DNA of 64,000 nt from Gemmatimonadota bacterium (lineage in GTDB: Bacteria > Gemmatimonadota > Gemmatimonadetes > Gemmatimonadales > GWC2-71-9): NCBI GenBank assembly GCA_025357945.1, contig JANYLJ010000056.1, forward strand, positions 124,646 to 188,645, written 5' to 3'. Shown piece by piece: positions 51,286 to 61,386 of the stretch (positions are counted from its first letter, which is position 1; every line of letters begins with the position of its first letter). A program made the position numbers and the translations under genes. The notes under the pieces are model-generated. The model saw only the letters and a program-made list of their open reading frames with translations, was not told the origin of the DNA and did no database searches.

Positions 51286-52509
51286 TCAGTGGACCCGCCG
51301 CCCGCCTGACCATGTCGCCGCAACATCGGCGGTGCCGCTCGCCAGGACCGCGTCCGCGGGCGACGTCGCGGCGGGGATGCGAATGGCAGTCATGTCGGCC
51401 CACTTACCCACCGCAAGGCTGCCGCAACTCGTCTCAAGTCCGAGCGCTTCGGCGCCACCCAGGGTGAGCGCCCGCACCGTCTCGGCCGCGCTCCAGCCAG
51501 TGAGTTTCCGCGCTTCGCGCGCTTCGGCAATGAGATCGAGCGGCGACACGCTGACCTCCGAGTCGGTGCCGATGCCGATACGAAGGCCGTGGTCGACGTA
51601 ACGTGCGACCGGAGCGTCGACGTGGTGGTGACGTCGATTGCTCCGCGGGCAATGTGCGACGGCGACGCCACGACGGACCATGATCGCGGTGTCGGCAACG
51701 TCGGTGTGGATGGCATGGGCGCAGAGGGTACGCGGCGTCAGCACACCATGGCGATCGAGCCAGGCGATCGGCGAAATCGCCTCGTCGCTGACTCGCTCAA
51801 CGCCGCGGGCGCGGAGCGCCTCGGCAAAGATGCCGGTGAAGTCGCGCAGCAACGCTGATTCGTCTGCGGGTTCAGCCACATGGACGCCGATCGGCACGCC
51901 GTGCGAACGGGCGAGATCGCTGACGGCCCGATAGAGTGGTCCGCTCACGGTGTACGGCGCGTGGGGTGACACACCGACCTGGACCCGACCGGTGGCGTGC
52001 CTGGCGAGACGGTCGAGTTGGCGGGAGAATCGTTTCATCACCACCGGCGTCTCTTCCGTATGCATGTCGAACGCCTCGTGGTGCGCGATCCCGTTCGCCC
52101 CCAACTCGTGCATCGCCGCGATCACCGAGCCGGTGTTACCCATGTCGCAGATGGTGGTGACGCCGGCGGCCCAGCATTCCCGAATGCCGCGTGACGCCGC
52201 GTGAAAGAAGTCTTCGTCGGTACGCGTCGCCTTGAGGGCGATGATGTGCTTGATCCACTCCCAGAAGTCCGCTTCCTCGGCCATGCCGGCGAAGCCGGTG
52301 AGTTCGAGATGGGTGTGGCTGTTGACCAGACCGGGGAGGAGGACGGCGTCTTCGAAACGCTGGATCAGGGCGTCCGGCGGGACGGGCACCGCAGCATCCG
52401 GCCCGATCGCGGCAATGCGGCCGCGCTCGTCGATCAGCACGGCCCCATCGGCGATGGGTGGTGCATCGACCGGCAGCAGCCACGGTGCGGCGAGCCGCAG
52501 GCCGGCCAA
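51286..52509 (-). CDS. Amidohydrolase (cytosine/adenosine deaminase-like)
   Basis: Metal-dependent hydrolase of about 407 residues. VNSHTHLELTG gives the first metal His pair (HTH), VSPHAPYTVSG and GVHVAEPADE the next histidines, LCAHAIHTDVADTAIM follows, and GIGTDSEVSVSPLDL carries the catalytic Asp. The pattern is that of the amidohydrolase superfamily including deaminases of nucleosides and of aminofutalosine. The N-terminal strand set is LLPVDAPPIADGAVLIDERG. TTG at 52509 or CTG at 52521 are possible starts; the latter has GGAGG at 6 bases and forms a CTGA overlap with the PBP stop. Substrate not assigned. Confidence 0.85.
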   Translation of the reverse strand: MAGLRLAAPWLLPVDAPPIADGAVLIDERGRIAAIGPDAAVPVPPDALIQRFEDAVLLPGLVNSHTHLELTGFAGMAEEADFWEWIKHIIALKATRTDEDFFHAASRGIRECWAAGVTTICDMGNTGSVIAAMHELGANGIAHHEAFDMHTEETPVVMKRFSRQLDRLARHATGRVQVGVSPHAPYTVSGPLYRAVSDLARSHGVPIGVHVAEPADESALLRDFTGIFAEALRARGVERVSDEAISPIAWLDRHGVLTPRTLCAHAIHTDVADTAIMVRRGVAVAHCPRSNRRHHHVDAPVARYVDHGLRIGIGTDSEVSVSPLDLIAEAREARKLTGWSAAETVRALTLGGAEALGLETSCGSLAVGKWADMTAIRIPAATSPADAVLASGTADVAATWSGGRRVH

Positions 52510-52517
52510 CCGCAGGT

Positions 52518-54695
52518 TCAGTTGCCGCCTCCGCTGCCGGGGCGGAATGGCGAATGAATCGGGCAGAACTCCTTCGGTTCGGTGCCCTTGGCGAACATCC
52601 GCGTCTCCCGAAGGTTGGCCGGACAGAATGGCGTGGCGCGGAGACCGTTGGTCTTGTCCACTTCGACCGCAATGGAATCCGTCGCGAGGACCCAGTCGCC
52701 GGGATTGTTCCGGCGCTGGTAGATCTCCGCCATCATCGCCTTCCACGCGGGTGCCGCGAGCTTGGCGCCCTGCGCGTTCTTCATGATCGGCTGCGGGTTG
52801 TCGAAACCCATCCACACACCGGCGACCAGGTCCCTGGTGAAGCCGATGAACCAGACGTCACGGTATTCGCTGGTGGTACCGGTCTTCCCGCCGGCGGGAA
52901 TCCGGAAGCCGGCGTTGTACACTGACGAGGCGCCGGTGCCGTACCGCACGACGCCCACGAGCGCCTGGTTCATCGTGAACGCGGTGGTCGGGTCGAGGAC
53001 CGGAATGGGTGCTGTCGCCTGCGGCGACCAGATGTTCTTGCCGTTCTTGTCTTCCACCCGGAGGATCGCGTTCGGCACCACACGTGGGCCGAGATTGGCG
53101 AACACGCTGTAGCCGGCGATGAGTTCGATCGGGTGCAGGGCCGCCGATCCGAGGAAGATCGAAGGGACCGCGTCGGTTTCGTCCCGCAAGGTGGTGATCC
53201 CGAACTTGCGCGCTTCGTCGACGACGGCCTGCGGCCCGACGGTCATTCCGACGTGCACGGCAATGGTGTTCTTCGACTGCCAGAGGCCCTGTCGTACCGT
53301 CAGCGTCGAATCGCTGTAGTGCTGTTCGTAGTTCCGCGGTACCCACGGGTCCTGATTGGGGCCGAGCTGCACCGGGAACGCGGCATCGTGAAAGGTCTGG
53401 TCCAGCGACAGGCCGGCTTGCACGGCGGTGGTGTACACGATTGGCTTGAAGCTCGAGCCCGGCTGCCGGAGTGCCTGCGTCATGCGATTGAACTTGGAAT
53501 CGCCGAAGTCGCGGCCGCCGACCAGCGCAATGATGTTGCCAGTCTTCGCCTCGAGCACCACCGCGCCGCCCTGCAGATACGGCGTCTCGCTGCGCTCGAG
53601 GTCGTCGTCCGACTTCTTCTCCATGTAGTCGCGGTAGGACTGGTGCGTGAACCGGCCGACGCCGGTAATGCCATTCGCTTCGATCTTTTCGAGCTGCACA
53701 TTCAGTGCGGTCACGGCCGCCTGCTGGGCGTCGAGATCGAGTGTGGTATAGATGCGCAAGCCGCCGGTATACACCTCGCTGCCAAACTTCGCCTGGACGA
53801 TCTGGCGCACGTATTCGACGAAATACTCCGCCACATCCTGATAGTCGCTGCGCGCCGACAGGGTCAGCGGAAAGGCCTTCCATCCCTCGGCTTCTTCCGT
53901 CGTCAGGTTGCCGGCGTCGCGCATCGCTTCGATCACGACGTTGCGGCGTCGCACGGCCGACGTCGGATGCTTGCGCGGGTTGTAGGTCTCCGGCGCCTTC
54001 GCCAGCGCCGCCAGGCTGGCGGCTTCCGCGACATTGACATCGCTCGCCGACTTGCCGAAATAGCGTCGCGCGGCAGCCTCGACGCCGTAGGCGCCGTTGC
54101 CGAGGTTGATCTTGTTCAGGTAGAGCTCGAGGATCTGGCTCTTGGTGAACTTCTTCTCCAGGGCCAGGGCCACCCGGATCTCGCGGATCTTTCGCGGGAT
54201 CCCTTTGATGCCCCGGATCTGCCGGTTGATTTCCTCGGGAAAAAGGTTGCCGGCGAGCTGCATCGTGATGGTCGAGAAGCCCTGACTCAGGCCGTGGAGG
54301 AACACGATGTTCTTGAGCGTGCCGAAGAAGCGGACCCAGTCCACGCCGTGATGTTGATAGAACCGCTTGTCCTCGATCGCCAGGAAGGCGGCGGGCACCG
54401 CCGGCGACATCGACGTGAGTGACAGCACGGTCCGGCGGGTGGTGCCGAAATCGCTGATCTGCCGGCCATCGGCGGCGTAAATCCGGGACGCCTGGTCCTC
54501 GTTATTGCCGTTGATGCCCGAGATGGCGGGGCAGCGGTCGTTGGCGCAGGCACGCGTCCACACGCCGATCAGCAGGAAGGCGAAAAACACCGTCCCGCCG
54601 AGGAGGGTGAGTCCGACATTGCGGCGATTACGGGGGTTCTGCCAGAAACCGCGGATGCGGGCCATACGGGAAGATGTCGGTCCAGCCATGGGCAT
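52518..54695 (-). CDS. Class A penicillin-binding protein 1A (bifunctional)
   Basis: Peptidoglycan glycosyltransferase and DD-transpeptidase of 725 residues, anchored by one membrane helix (VGLTLLGGTVFFAFLLIGVW). The GT51 domain has catalytic Glu108 in AIEDKRFYQHHGVDW and RKIREIRVALALEKKFTK. The transpeptidase has SSFK (Ser414 nucleophile) in LRQPGSSFKPIVYT, the SKN motif (474-476) and KTGTT (604-608). Glycine-rich end GSGGGN. I chose ATG 54695 because an ATG at 54755 would overlap the tyrS region. It is divergent from tyrS and coupled to the amidohydrolase. Confidence 0.95.
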   Translation of the reverse strand: MPMAGPTSSRMARIRGFWQNPRNRRNVGLTLLGGTVFFAFLLIGVWTRACANDRCPAISGINGNNEDQASRIYAADGRQISDFGTTRRTVLSLTSMSPAVPAAFLAIEDKRFYQHHGVDWVRFFGTLKNIVFLHGLSQGFSTITMQLAGNLFPEEINRQIRGIKGIPRKIREIRVALALEKKFTKSQILELYLNKINLGNGAYGVEAAARRYFGKSASDVNVAEAASLAALAKAPETYNPRKHPTSAVRRRNVVIEAMRDAGNLTTEEAEGWKAFPLTLSARSDYQDVAEYFVEYVRQIVQAKFGSEVYTGGLRIYTTLDLDAQQAAVTALNVQLEKIEANGITGVGRFTHQSYRDYMEKKSDDDLERSETPYLQGGAVVLEAKTGNIIALVGGRDFGDSKFNRMTQALRQPGSSFKPIVYTTAVQAGLSLDQTFHDAAFPVQLGPNQDPWVPRNYEQHYSDSTLTVRQGLWQSKNTIAVHVGMTVGPQAVVDEARKFGITTLRDETDAVPSIFLGSAALHPIELIAGYSVFANLGPRVVPNAILRVEDKNGKNIWSPQATAPIPVLDPTTAFTMNQALVGVVRYGTGASSVYNAGFRIPAGGKTGTTSEYRDVWFIGFTRDLVAGVWMGFDNPQPIMKNAQGAKLAAPAWKAMMAEIYQRRNNPGDWVLATDSIAVEVDKTNGLRATPFCPANLRETRMFAKGTEPKEFCPIHSPFRPGSGGGN

Positions 54696-54757
54696 GAAGC
54701 TATCCGGGCGGTGGTCGGGTTGCACGGGTGACGCGGCCGGCGGCATCTTGAGCACAG

Positions 54758-56044
54758 ATGCCGACTCTCCTTGATGTGCTCTCCAGCCGCGGAATGCTGC
54801 ACGACGCGACGGCCGACCTCGGCCCCCGGTTGGCGGCGGGGCCGATCACGGGCTACGTCGGCTTCGATCCCACGGCGGACTCGCTCCACATTGGATCCCT
54901 GATGCCAGTGATGGCGCTCGCCTGGCTGCAGCGACTGGGCGGCCGGCCGCTGGTGCTCATTGGCAGCGGGACCGGCATGATCGGCGACCCATCGGGGAAG
55001 CGGGCCGAACGGCAGATGCTCTCCGCAGAGGCGATCAGTGCGAATGCATCCGCGATTCGCTCGCAGCTGTCGCGATTCCTGGATTTCGGCAGCGGGCCAA
55101 CCGGCGCGCAAATGTTCGACAACGCCGCGTGGCTGGCGCCGCTCTACCTGCTCGAGTTCCTGCGCGACGTGGGCAAGCATTTTACCGTCAACTACATGCT
55201 GCAGAAGGACTCGGTGAGGTCGCGGATGGAGACCGGGATCTCGTTCACCGAGTTCTCCTACATGCTGATCCAGGCCTACGACTTTACCGAGTTGGCAAAG
55301 ATCGCCGGCTGCGAGCTGCAGCTCGGCGGCAGCGACCAGTGGGGCAACATCACCGCCGGCATCGAGCTCGGTGCGCGACGCGATGGCCGCAAGCTGCACG
55401 GTGCGGTGTTGCCGCTGCTCACCACAGCGTCGGGTGCCAAGTTCGGGAAAACCGAAGCGGGCAACGTCTGGCTCGATCCCGCGAAGACGTCGCCGTATGC
55501 GTTTCACCAATTCTGGTTGCAGGTCGACGACGCCGACGTGGAGCAGTTGCTCAGGTACCTGACGTTTATCGAGCTCGACGAGATCGCAGCACTGATGCGC
55601 CAGCACGCCGGTGATCGCGCAGAGCGGCTACCGCAGCGCCGGCTGGCGGATGAGGTCACTACACGGGTGCATGGCGCCGACGCGGTGCGTCGCGCCACCG
55701 ACGCTGCGCGAATCCTGTTCGGCGCTGGCGATGTACGCGATGCCGACCCGGCGACCCTGGCCGTCGTGGCGAACGAGGTGCCGGCCACCGACGTCACGCG
55801 CGGTGAACTCGATGCCGGGATTCCGATCACCGATGCGTTGCATCGCAGCGGACTGGCAACGTCCAAGGCCGAGGCGCGGCGCGGTCTCGCGGGAGCCGGG
55901 TTTTCGGTCAACGGCGTGATCGCGACCGAGTCGCGGGTGATCACTGCGGCGGACCTGCTCTCGGGCGAGATCGTGCTGCTACGAAAGGGCAAGCGCAACT
56001 GGGCCGTGCTCCGAGCAGGCGGCGAGGGCTGGTCGGCGAGGTGA
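54758..56044 (+). CDS. tyrS: Tyrosyl-tRNA synthetase
   Basis: Class I synthetase of 428 residues that charges tRNA-Tyr. [20 protein letters not shown] contains the HIGH-like [24 protein letters not shown] is the tyrosine-binding segment. [15 protein letters not shown] replaces KMSKS. The C-terminal 70 residues form an S4 RNA-binding domain ([20 protein letters not shown]). ATG at 54758 lies 62 bases from the PBP start on the other strand, so a shared divergent promoter region is likely. Full length. Confidence 0.97.
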   Translation: MPTLLDVLSSRGMLHDATADLGPRLAAGPITGYVGFDPTADSLHIGSLMPVMALAWLQRLGGRPLVLIGSGTGMIGDPSGKRAERQMLSAEAISANASAIRSQLSRFLDFGSGPTGAQMFDNAAWLAPLYLLEFLRDVGKHFTVNYMLQKDSVRSRMETGISFTEFSYMLIQAYDFTELAKIAGCELQLGGSDQWGNITAGIELGARRDGRKLHGAVLPLLTTASGAKFGKTEAGNVWLDPAKTSPYAFHQFWLQVDDADVEQLLRYLTFIELDEIAALMRQHAGDRAERLPQRRLADEVTTRVHGADAVRRATDAARILFGAGDVRDADPATLAVVANEVPATDVTRGELDAGIPITDALHRSGLATSKAEARRGLAGAGFSVNGVIATESRVITAADLLSGEIVLLRKGKRNWAVLRAGGEGWSAR

Positions 56045-56129
56045 TTCGCCCTGCACCGCCAGCTCTGCCTGCCGATACTGCCCCAAGGCAAATCATTCGC
56101 CTGAACCTGTCCGCCCCGAATGCAGGTAT

Positions 56130-57104
56130 ATGATCCGTCCCCATGTCGCGGCCAGCCTGATCGCACTATTCGGCGTTGCCCTCGGTTGTGACGCCCCGAC
56201 GGGTCGCACCGATCCGCTCGTACCGCTCCCGCCACCTGGCATTCAACCAGACCTCGGCTTGAACGCCGACCTGCACGGGAAGCAGATCTTTCCGGTCAAC
56301 GACCTGTGGAATCAGCCGATCGACACGGCGCAGGTCGAGCCGAGTTCGGCGCTGATCCTGGGCACCATCGGCCTGACCAAGCCACTGCACCCCGACTTCG
56401 GCGCCAATTGGTCGGGTGGACCGTTCGGGATTGCCTACGTCGTGGTGGACAACAGCACGCCGCGGTTCACCGTTCCTTTTACGTACGCCGACGAAAGCGA
56501 TCGGGGTCCCTACCCGGTCCCGGCGAATCCGCCGATCGAGCCAGGCGACGGCCACCTGCTGGTGATCAACCGCAGTGAATGGAAGCTCTACGAGCTGTTC
56601 GCACTTTCACCCAGCGGTTCCGGCGGATGGAACGCGGGATCGGGGGCGATCTTCGACCTGACCACCAACACGCAACGACCGGCCGGGTGGACGTCGGCCG
56701 ATGCCGCTGGCCTGCCGATCCTGCCGGGATTGGTGCGGTACGACGAGGTGTACCAGCGGGGCGAGATCGACCACGCGCTCCGGTTCACCGTGCAGCGCAC
56801 CCGTGCGTCGTATGTGGCACCGGCGAGTCACGTGGCGAGTTCACTGGCCGGCCTGCAGTATGCCCCGATGGGGACGCGGGTCCGGCTCAAGGCCGGCTTC
56901 GACATCTCCCACTATCCGGCACCGGCGCAGGTGATCCTGCAGGCGCTCAAGAAGTACGGCATGATCGTGGCCGACAATGGCAGCGACTTCTACCTGTCCG
57001 GCACGGCGGATGCCCGCTGGAACGATGATGTGAACAACTCGCTGAAACAGGTGAAGGCGGGTGACTTCGAAGTGGTGCGGCTGAGCGGGGTGATCACCCC
57101 ATAA
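56130..57104 (+). CDS. Lipoprotein of unknown function
   Basis: Protein of 324 residues. Signal peptide with lipobox GVALGC (Cys about residue 20). The mature part has strand-rich segments such as ADLHGKQIFPVNDLWNQPID, GDGHLLVINRSEWKLYELFA and GLVRYDEVYQRGEIDHALRF, and ALKKYGMIVADNGSDFYLSG near the end. It resembles secreted lipoproteins from soil bacteria, for which no function is known. ATG 56130 has no strong ribosome site. It lies 85 bases after tyrS. It is followed by the Wzm gene after 107 bases. Confidence 0.78.
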   Translation: MIRPHVAASLIALFGVALGCDAPTGRTDPLVPLPPPGIQPDLGLNADLHGKQIFPVNDLWNQPIDTAQVEPSSALILGTIGLTKPLHPDFGANWSGGPFGIAYVVVDNSTPRFTVPFTYADESDRGPYPVPANPPIEPGDGHLLVINRSEWKLYELFALSPSGSGGWNAGSGAIFDLTTNTQRPAGWTSADAAGLPILPGLVRYDEVYQRGEIDHALRFTVQRTRASYVAPASHVASSLAGLQYAPMGTRVRLKAGFDISHYPAPAQVILQALKKYGMIVADNGSDFYLSGTADARWNDDVNNSLKQVKAGDFEVVRLSGVITP

Positions 57105-57116
57105 CCGCATGATTTG

Positions 57117-57145
57117 TTTCCGACGCCACGTTCTCCCGATATATT
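57117..57145 (+). promoter_or_regulatory. Possible promoter of the wzm-wzt operon
   Basis: TATATT at 57140-57145 sits 67 bases before the wzm ATG in an otherwise GC-rich gap. TTTCCG (57117-57122) lies 17 bases upstream as a poor -35, with TTGTTT at 57114 20 bases upstream as alternative. Confidence 0.3.
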
Positions 57146-57211
57146 GCCCCGTTGCACCCGGCGCGCATCGCGCGTGTGGACGCCTCATGAACCCAGCTGC
57201 CCCAAGGCCTG

Positions 57212-58039
57212 ATGATCCGCACCATCCTCGGCGACCTCTGGACATCGCGTGAACTCTTCCTGCAGCTGGTACGGCGCGACCTCAAGCTCCGCTACCGCCA
57301 GGCCATCATGGGCTTCGCCTGGGCGCTTTTCCTGCCCGTGCTCACCATCAGCGCCGGCCTGATCCTGCGGATGGCGTTCGAACGCAACGGCGGATCGGGC
57401 ACGGCGCCGAGTCTCGGCGGAATCGCCATCAAGTCGTGGGCGTGGGCATTCTTTGCCGGCGCGATGAACTTCGCGACGGTGAGCCTGCTGTCGAACGCGT
57501 CCCTGGTCACCAAGATCTATTTCCCGCGTGAAGTGCTACCGCTTTCGGCGATCGTGGCGCAGGGCGTGGACTCTGCCTTCGGGCTCGCCGTCCTGCTGCT
57601 GGTGGGCTACTGGCTCGGCTTTCACTGGTCGCTGCAGCTGTTCTGGCTGCCGCTGTTGATCATCGCGCTGCTGCTGCTCACGACCGGACTGGCGTTCCTG
57701 TTCGCGTGTGCGAACCTGTTCTTCCGCGACGTCAAGTACATCCTGCAGGTGCTGCTGACGTTCGGGATCTTTTTCACCCCCGTGCTGTTCGAGCCGGCGA
57801 TGTTCTCGACGCAGGTCGGACACCTGCTGATGCTGAATCCGCTCACGCCGATCTTTGAGGGCCTGCGGCTCACGCTCGTCGAGCGTACGTCGCTGCTCCA
57901 TGCGTTGTACACGCCGTCGGGGATCCTGGTGTGGTCACCGTGGGAACTGGTGTACGCGTTCGCGAGCGGTATCGCGTGCGTACTGGTGGGGATGGTCGCC
58001 TTCCGCCGCAGTGCGGCCCACTTCGCGGAGTATTACTGA
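57212..58039 (+). CDS. wzm: Polysaccharide ABC exporter permease
   Basis: ABC-2-type membrane subunit of 275 residues with six membrane helices (AWALFLPVLTISAGLILRMA; LFWLPLLIIALLLLTTGLAF; FASGIACVLVGMVAF). N-terminal RELFLQLVRRDLKLRYRQAI is the cytoplasmic interface helix typical of Wzm. It would form the pore for a finished glycan. AAGG precedes the ATG at 57212 by 5 bases. The stop overlaps wzt ATG (TGATG). No capsule-type sensor found. Confidence 0.93.
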   Translation: MIRTILGDLWTSRELFLQLVRRDLKLRYRQAIMGFAWALFLPVLTISAGLILRMAFERNGGSGTAPSLGGIAIKSWAWAFFAGAMNFATVSLLSNASLVTKIYFPREVLPLSAIVAQGVDSAFGLAVLLLVGYWLGFHWSLQLFWLPLLIIALLLLTTGLAFLFACANLFFRDVKYILQVLLTFGIFFTPVLFEPAMFSTQVGHLLMLNPLTPIFEGLRLTLVERTSLLHALYTPSGILVWSPWELVYAFASGIACVLVGMVAFRRSAAHFAEYY

Positions 58040-59226
58040 TGGCCGGCCAGGTGTTGTTCGACGCGGTCTGGAAGCGGTTCCATCGCGGCCTGGCGCACGA
58101 CTCGCTGCGCGACCTCATCCCGGCGCTGGCGCGGCGGCTGCGGCCCGGCGCCGCCACGGCCCCGCCGGAGCTGCGCGACGGCGACTTCTGGGCGGTGCGC
58201 GACGTGTCGTTCGAGGTCAACCCGGGCCAGGCGCTCGGGATCATCGGCGGCAACGGGGCCGGCAAGTCGACCACCCTCAAGCTGCTGACCAAGGTGCTGA
58301 TGCCCACCCGCGGCATGGCGCAGATCACTGGCCGGGCCGGCGCGTTGATCGAGGTCTCCGCCGGGTTCCATCCCGACCTGACGGGCCGCGAGAATGTGTT
58401 CCTGCAGGGCGCGATCATGGGCATGCCGATGCAATTGATCCGCGAACGCTTTGACGAGATCGTGGACTTCTCCGGGGTCAGTGCGTTCATCGATACGCCG
58501 GTGAAGCGGTACAGCAGCGGGATGAACGCCCGACTCGGCTTCTCGATCGCCGCGCACCTCGAGCCCGAGGTGCTCATCGTCGACGAGGTGCTCTCGGTCG
58601 GCGACGCGGAGTTCCAGACCCGCGCGTTCGGCCGGCTCCGGAACCTGGTGCGCAGCAACATCCCGGTAGTGATCGTATCGCACCAGCTGGATCGCATCGT
58701 GGAACTCTGCACCGACTGTATCCTGCTGCAATCGGGACAGGCGATGTTCCACGGCCCGCCGCAAACGGCGGTGCAGGAATACCTGCGGGGCACCAGCGCG
58801 CGCGGGCTTTCGCTGGAAGAGGCGACGTCGGCCGGCATCGGTATCCTCGAACTCACCGCGCCGGAACCGCAGCCGGTGACGTCGGGGTCCAGCTTCACCT
58901 GCCGCGTCATCGGCGAAGTGACGGCAGCGGAGCCGCCGCCGCACGTGGAGCTGGGGATCGCCATCGTCGATGCCGCAACCAACCAGCAGATGTACTGGAC
59001 CTGGTTCCGCTCGATCGGCGCGCATCCCACCCGTCAGGGCAAGTTCACCGCCGATTTCGAGATCCAGGCCAACATGCCGGCGGGACTCTACCGCATCGAT
59101 ACATCGGTGTGGCACGAGCAACGGCAGGTCATCATCGGCCAGGGCCCGAATCGCATCTTCCAGGTGATGCCCGGCCGGCCGTTCTTCGGGACACACCAGC
59201 TCAACGCCGCGGCCACCATCTCCTAG
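58039..59226 (+). CDS. wzt: Polysaccharide ABC exporter ATPase
   Basis: ABC ATPase of 395 residues. Walker A GGNGAGKSTTLK, the signature YSSGMNARLGFS in place of LSGGQ, Walker B VLIVDEVLSVGD and the switch His in VSHQLDRIV. The C-terminal domain (about 265-395, TSGSSFTCRVIGEVTAAEPP and FTADFEIQANMPAGLYRIDT) is a Wzt carbohydrate-binding sandwich that reads the modified end of the glycan before export. Convergent with the GT2-GT4 fusion gene by a 4-base overlap. Confidence 0.95.
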   Translation: MAGQVLFDAVWKRFHRGLAHDSLRDLIPALARRLRPGAATAPPELRDGDFWAVRDVSFEVNPGQALGIIGGNGAGKSTTLKLLTKVLMPTRGMAQITGRAGALIEVSAGFHPDLTGRENVFLQGAIMGMPMQLIRERFDEIVDFSGVSAFIDTPVKRYSSGMNARLGFSIAAHLEPEVLIVDEVLSVGDAEFQTRAFGRLRNLVRSNIPVVIVSHQLDRIVELCTDCILLQSGQAMFHGPPQTAVQEYLRGTSARGLSLEEATSAGIGILELTAPEPQPVTSGSSFTCRVIGEVTAAEPPPHVELGIAIVDAATNQQMYWTWFRSIGAHPTRQGKFTADFEIQANMPAGLYRIDTSVWHEQRQVIIGQGPNRIFQVMPGRPFFGTHQLNAAATIS

Positions 59227-61367
59227 GCGCGCTCCGCTGGGCTGAGGACCTGATTCAGGCGCTCCGCGAACGCCGCCAGGCTGAACACCGCGTGATAACG
59301 TTCGAGTGCCGCAGCCGCGAGCGCCCGTTCACCGCGCGGGTCAGCGTCGAGTCGCTCGATCGCGGCCACGATTTCGTCGGGACGCCCGGGCGTGGTCAAC
59401 ACGCCGCAATCACCGATGACCTCCTCGAACGCGGCAATCCGGGCCGCGATTACCACGATGCCACGCGCCATCGCCTCCAGCGCGACGAGTCCGAAACTCT
59501 CGTAGCGGCTGGGCACCACCACGAACCGCGTTTCTGCCCAGTAGCGTTCGAGGTCGGCGTCCGACGCGGCGTCGACAACCTCGACCGCTCCGGCGGCGGC
59601 CTCGCCCGTCCACTGCGCCGCCCACCGGCCCACCGCCGTCCAGCGGTACATCGAGCCGCGCTCACGCGCGATCGCCGCAGCGTCCAGGAAAACGTCGACG
59701 CCCTTGCGCCGTTCCATCGCGCCGAGAAAGAGCACCCGGTCGCGGGGCGCGTCAGTCGCTCCGCGTAGCGGCGGCATGATCGCGAGCGGGAGCGTCGTGA
59801 ATCGCGCCAGCGGCACACCGGTTTCGTCGGCGAGGCTGCGCGCGTGCGCGCGTGTCGCCGCGACGAGGTGCCTGGCCCGGTGCGCGGTGAACCGGTCCCA
59901 GCGGATTGCGGCCCGACCTTCGGCGTCCGGCGCCGTCGCGGCGAAAGTCGCGTGCTGGCGAGACGTGGTGTGCAGCCGCAAGAAGCATCGCCGACCGAAT
60001 GCCATCACCACTGCCCAGCCGATGCCACCTTCGTGGGGTACCTCGATGGCATCGAACCGATGCGCCGCGTCTACGCGCCGCACGGCTCGCCACAGGGCCA
60101 GACCGTGGATGACCGGACGCAGGAATGCCAGTCGCCAGTGCACCTGCGGGAGACGCACCCCGCGAAGCGTGAGGCCTCCCTCCTGGCGCGGCTCGGGGAC
60201 CGGACCAGAGTACACCAGGCACAGCACGTCGACGCTCCACCCTTGCCCGAGCAGTGCCGCGATCATGAGGCGCGCGTAACTCTCCATCCCACCCGGCCTG
60301 GAAGCGGCGAACCCGGGATAACTCGTGGTGACGAGTACAAAGCGGCGCGCGTTCACCGTCGATGCAGCATCAATCGCGGTGTCGTCGATTCCCCGGACAC
60401 GGTCCCGGCGGCGCGTCACGCCGTCAATCTGGCTGAAGCGACGTGGCTCCTTGCGGCAGCGCAGGTAGGCCGGCCAGAACGCGATCCGCTGCATCAAGCG
60501 CATCTCGGGCAGCGCCAGGTTGCCGTTGGTCAACCGTCCCGAGGCCGCGCGATGCAGCGTCAGCCGCAACGTCGCGCCGAGCCAGCGCAGGTGCGGAAAC
60601 GAAAACCGGCGGCCCTCCCAGTGGTGCACCAGAAAGGCCTGTATCTCTGCGCGCCGACCCGCCTGCTTCGCGAGCCCCGCCCGCGTGAATCTCGCTGCCT
60701 CGACCCAGTGCTCCATCACGATGTCGTGCCGGAGAACGAGCTTGAACCCGACGGCGACCAGCCGATGCGAGATCAACGTGTCGGGCGCCCAGGCCACGTC
60801 TTCATCGAAACCGCCGATGGCCCGGAACACGTGGCGACCGATCGCCATGTTGGCGCCGACGAGGAGCGGTTCGCGGGTCGCTTCCCAATGCGCGGTCGAC
60901 GCGAGCCACTCTTCGTGTTCGGGCCTGATCCAGGACGGCTTGACCTGTTCGGCAATGAGGACTCCGCCGCCGACCGCGTCTGCTTCGCCCGAGAGGACCG
61001 GCTCGCTCAGCTCGGCCAGCCAGTTATCCGGCGGGCGAACGTCGTCGTCGAGGAACATGATCACCCGTCCGCGCGCCTGGCGCAGCGCGGTGTTCTGGCT
61101 CCGCGGGAGTCCAGGCTCGGCCACAAGCAGGCGATGGATCGCCACGCCCGGCCACTGAAAGTCGCGGATCACCGCCGCCGAACCATCGACGGAGCCGTTG
61201 TCAACGATGAAGGCCTCGACGGTTTTCCCGACTGGCAGTTTCAACCGGCTGACCGAAGCCAGCGTCTCGCGCAGTGACGCGACGCGGTTGCGGGTACAGA
61301 GGATCACGCTGATGTCCAACGCATCCGCAGCGTCCCCGTCGTGGCCCCCGATACCCAGCGCCGTCAT
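59223..61367 (-). CDS. Fused GT2-GT4 glycosyltransferase
   Basis: Two-domain enzyme of 714 residues. Residues 18-320 form a GT2 (ISVILCTRNRVASLRETLAS; DxD site VIMFLDDDVRPPDNW; GGFDEDVAWAPDTLISHRLV). Residues about 345-714 form a GT4 (FVLVTTSYPGFAASRPGGME; RVLFLGAMERRKGVDVFLDA; VVPSRYESFGLVALEAMARG with E-x7-E). Fusion probably makes consecutive sugar transfers. It is 19 bases downstream of the GT2 gene at 62310, in a three-gene minus operon. Confidence 0.9.
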   Translation of the reverse strand: MTALGIGGHDGDAADALDISVILCTRNRVASLRETLASVSRLKLPVGKTVEAFIVDNGSVDGSAAVIRDFQWPGVAIHRLLVAEPGLPRSQNTALRQARGRVIMFLDDDVRPPDNWLAELSEPVLSGEADAVGGGVLIAEQVKPSWIRPEHEEWLASTAHWEATREPLLVGANMAIGRHVFRAIGGFDEDVAWAPDTLISHRLVAVGFKLVLRHDIVMEHWVEAARFTRAGLAKQAGRRAEIQAFLVHHWEGRRFSFPHLRWLGATLRLTLHRAASGRLTNGNLALPEMRLMQRIAFWPAYLRCRKEPRRFSQIDGVTRRRDRVRGIDDTAIDAASTVNARRFVLVTTSYPGFAASRPGGMESYARLMIAALLGQGWSVDVLCLVYSGPVPEPRQEGGLTLRGVRLPQVHWRLAFLRPVIHGLALWRAVRRVDAAHRFDAIEVPHEGGIGWAVVMAFGRRCFLRLHTTSRQHATFAATAPDAEGRAAIRWDRFTAHRARHLVAATRAHARSLADETGVPLARFTTLPLAIMPPLRGATDAPRDRVLFLGAMERRKGVDVFLDAAAIARERGSMYRWTAVGRWAAQWTGEAAAGAVEVVDAASDADLERYWAETRFVVVPSRYESFGLVALEAMARGIVVIAARIAAFEEVIGDCGVLTTPGRPDEIVAAIERLDADPRGERALAAAALERYHAVFSLAAFAERLNQVLSPAERA

Positions 61368-61386
61368 GCAGGCACTCTCCGCAGTG

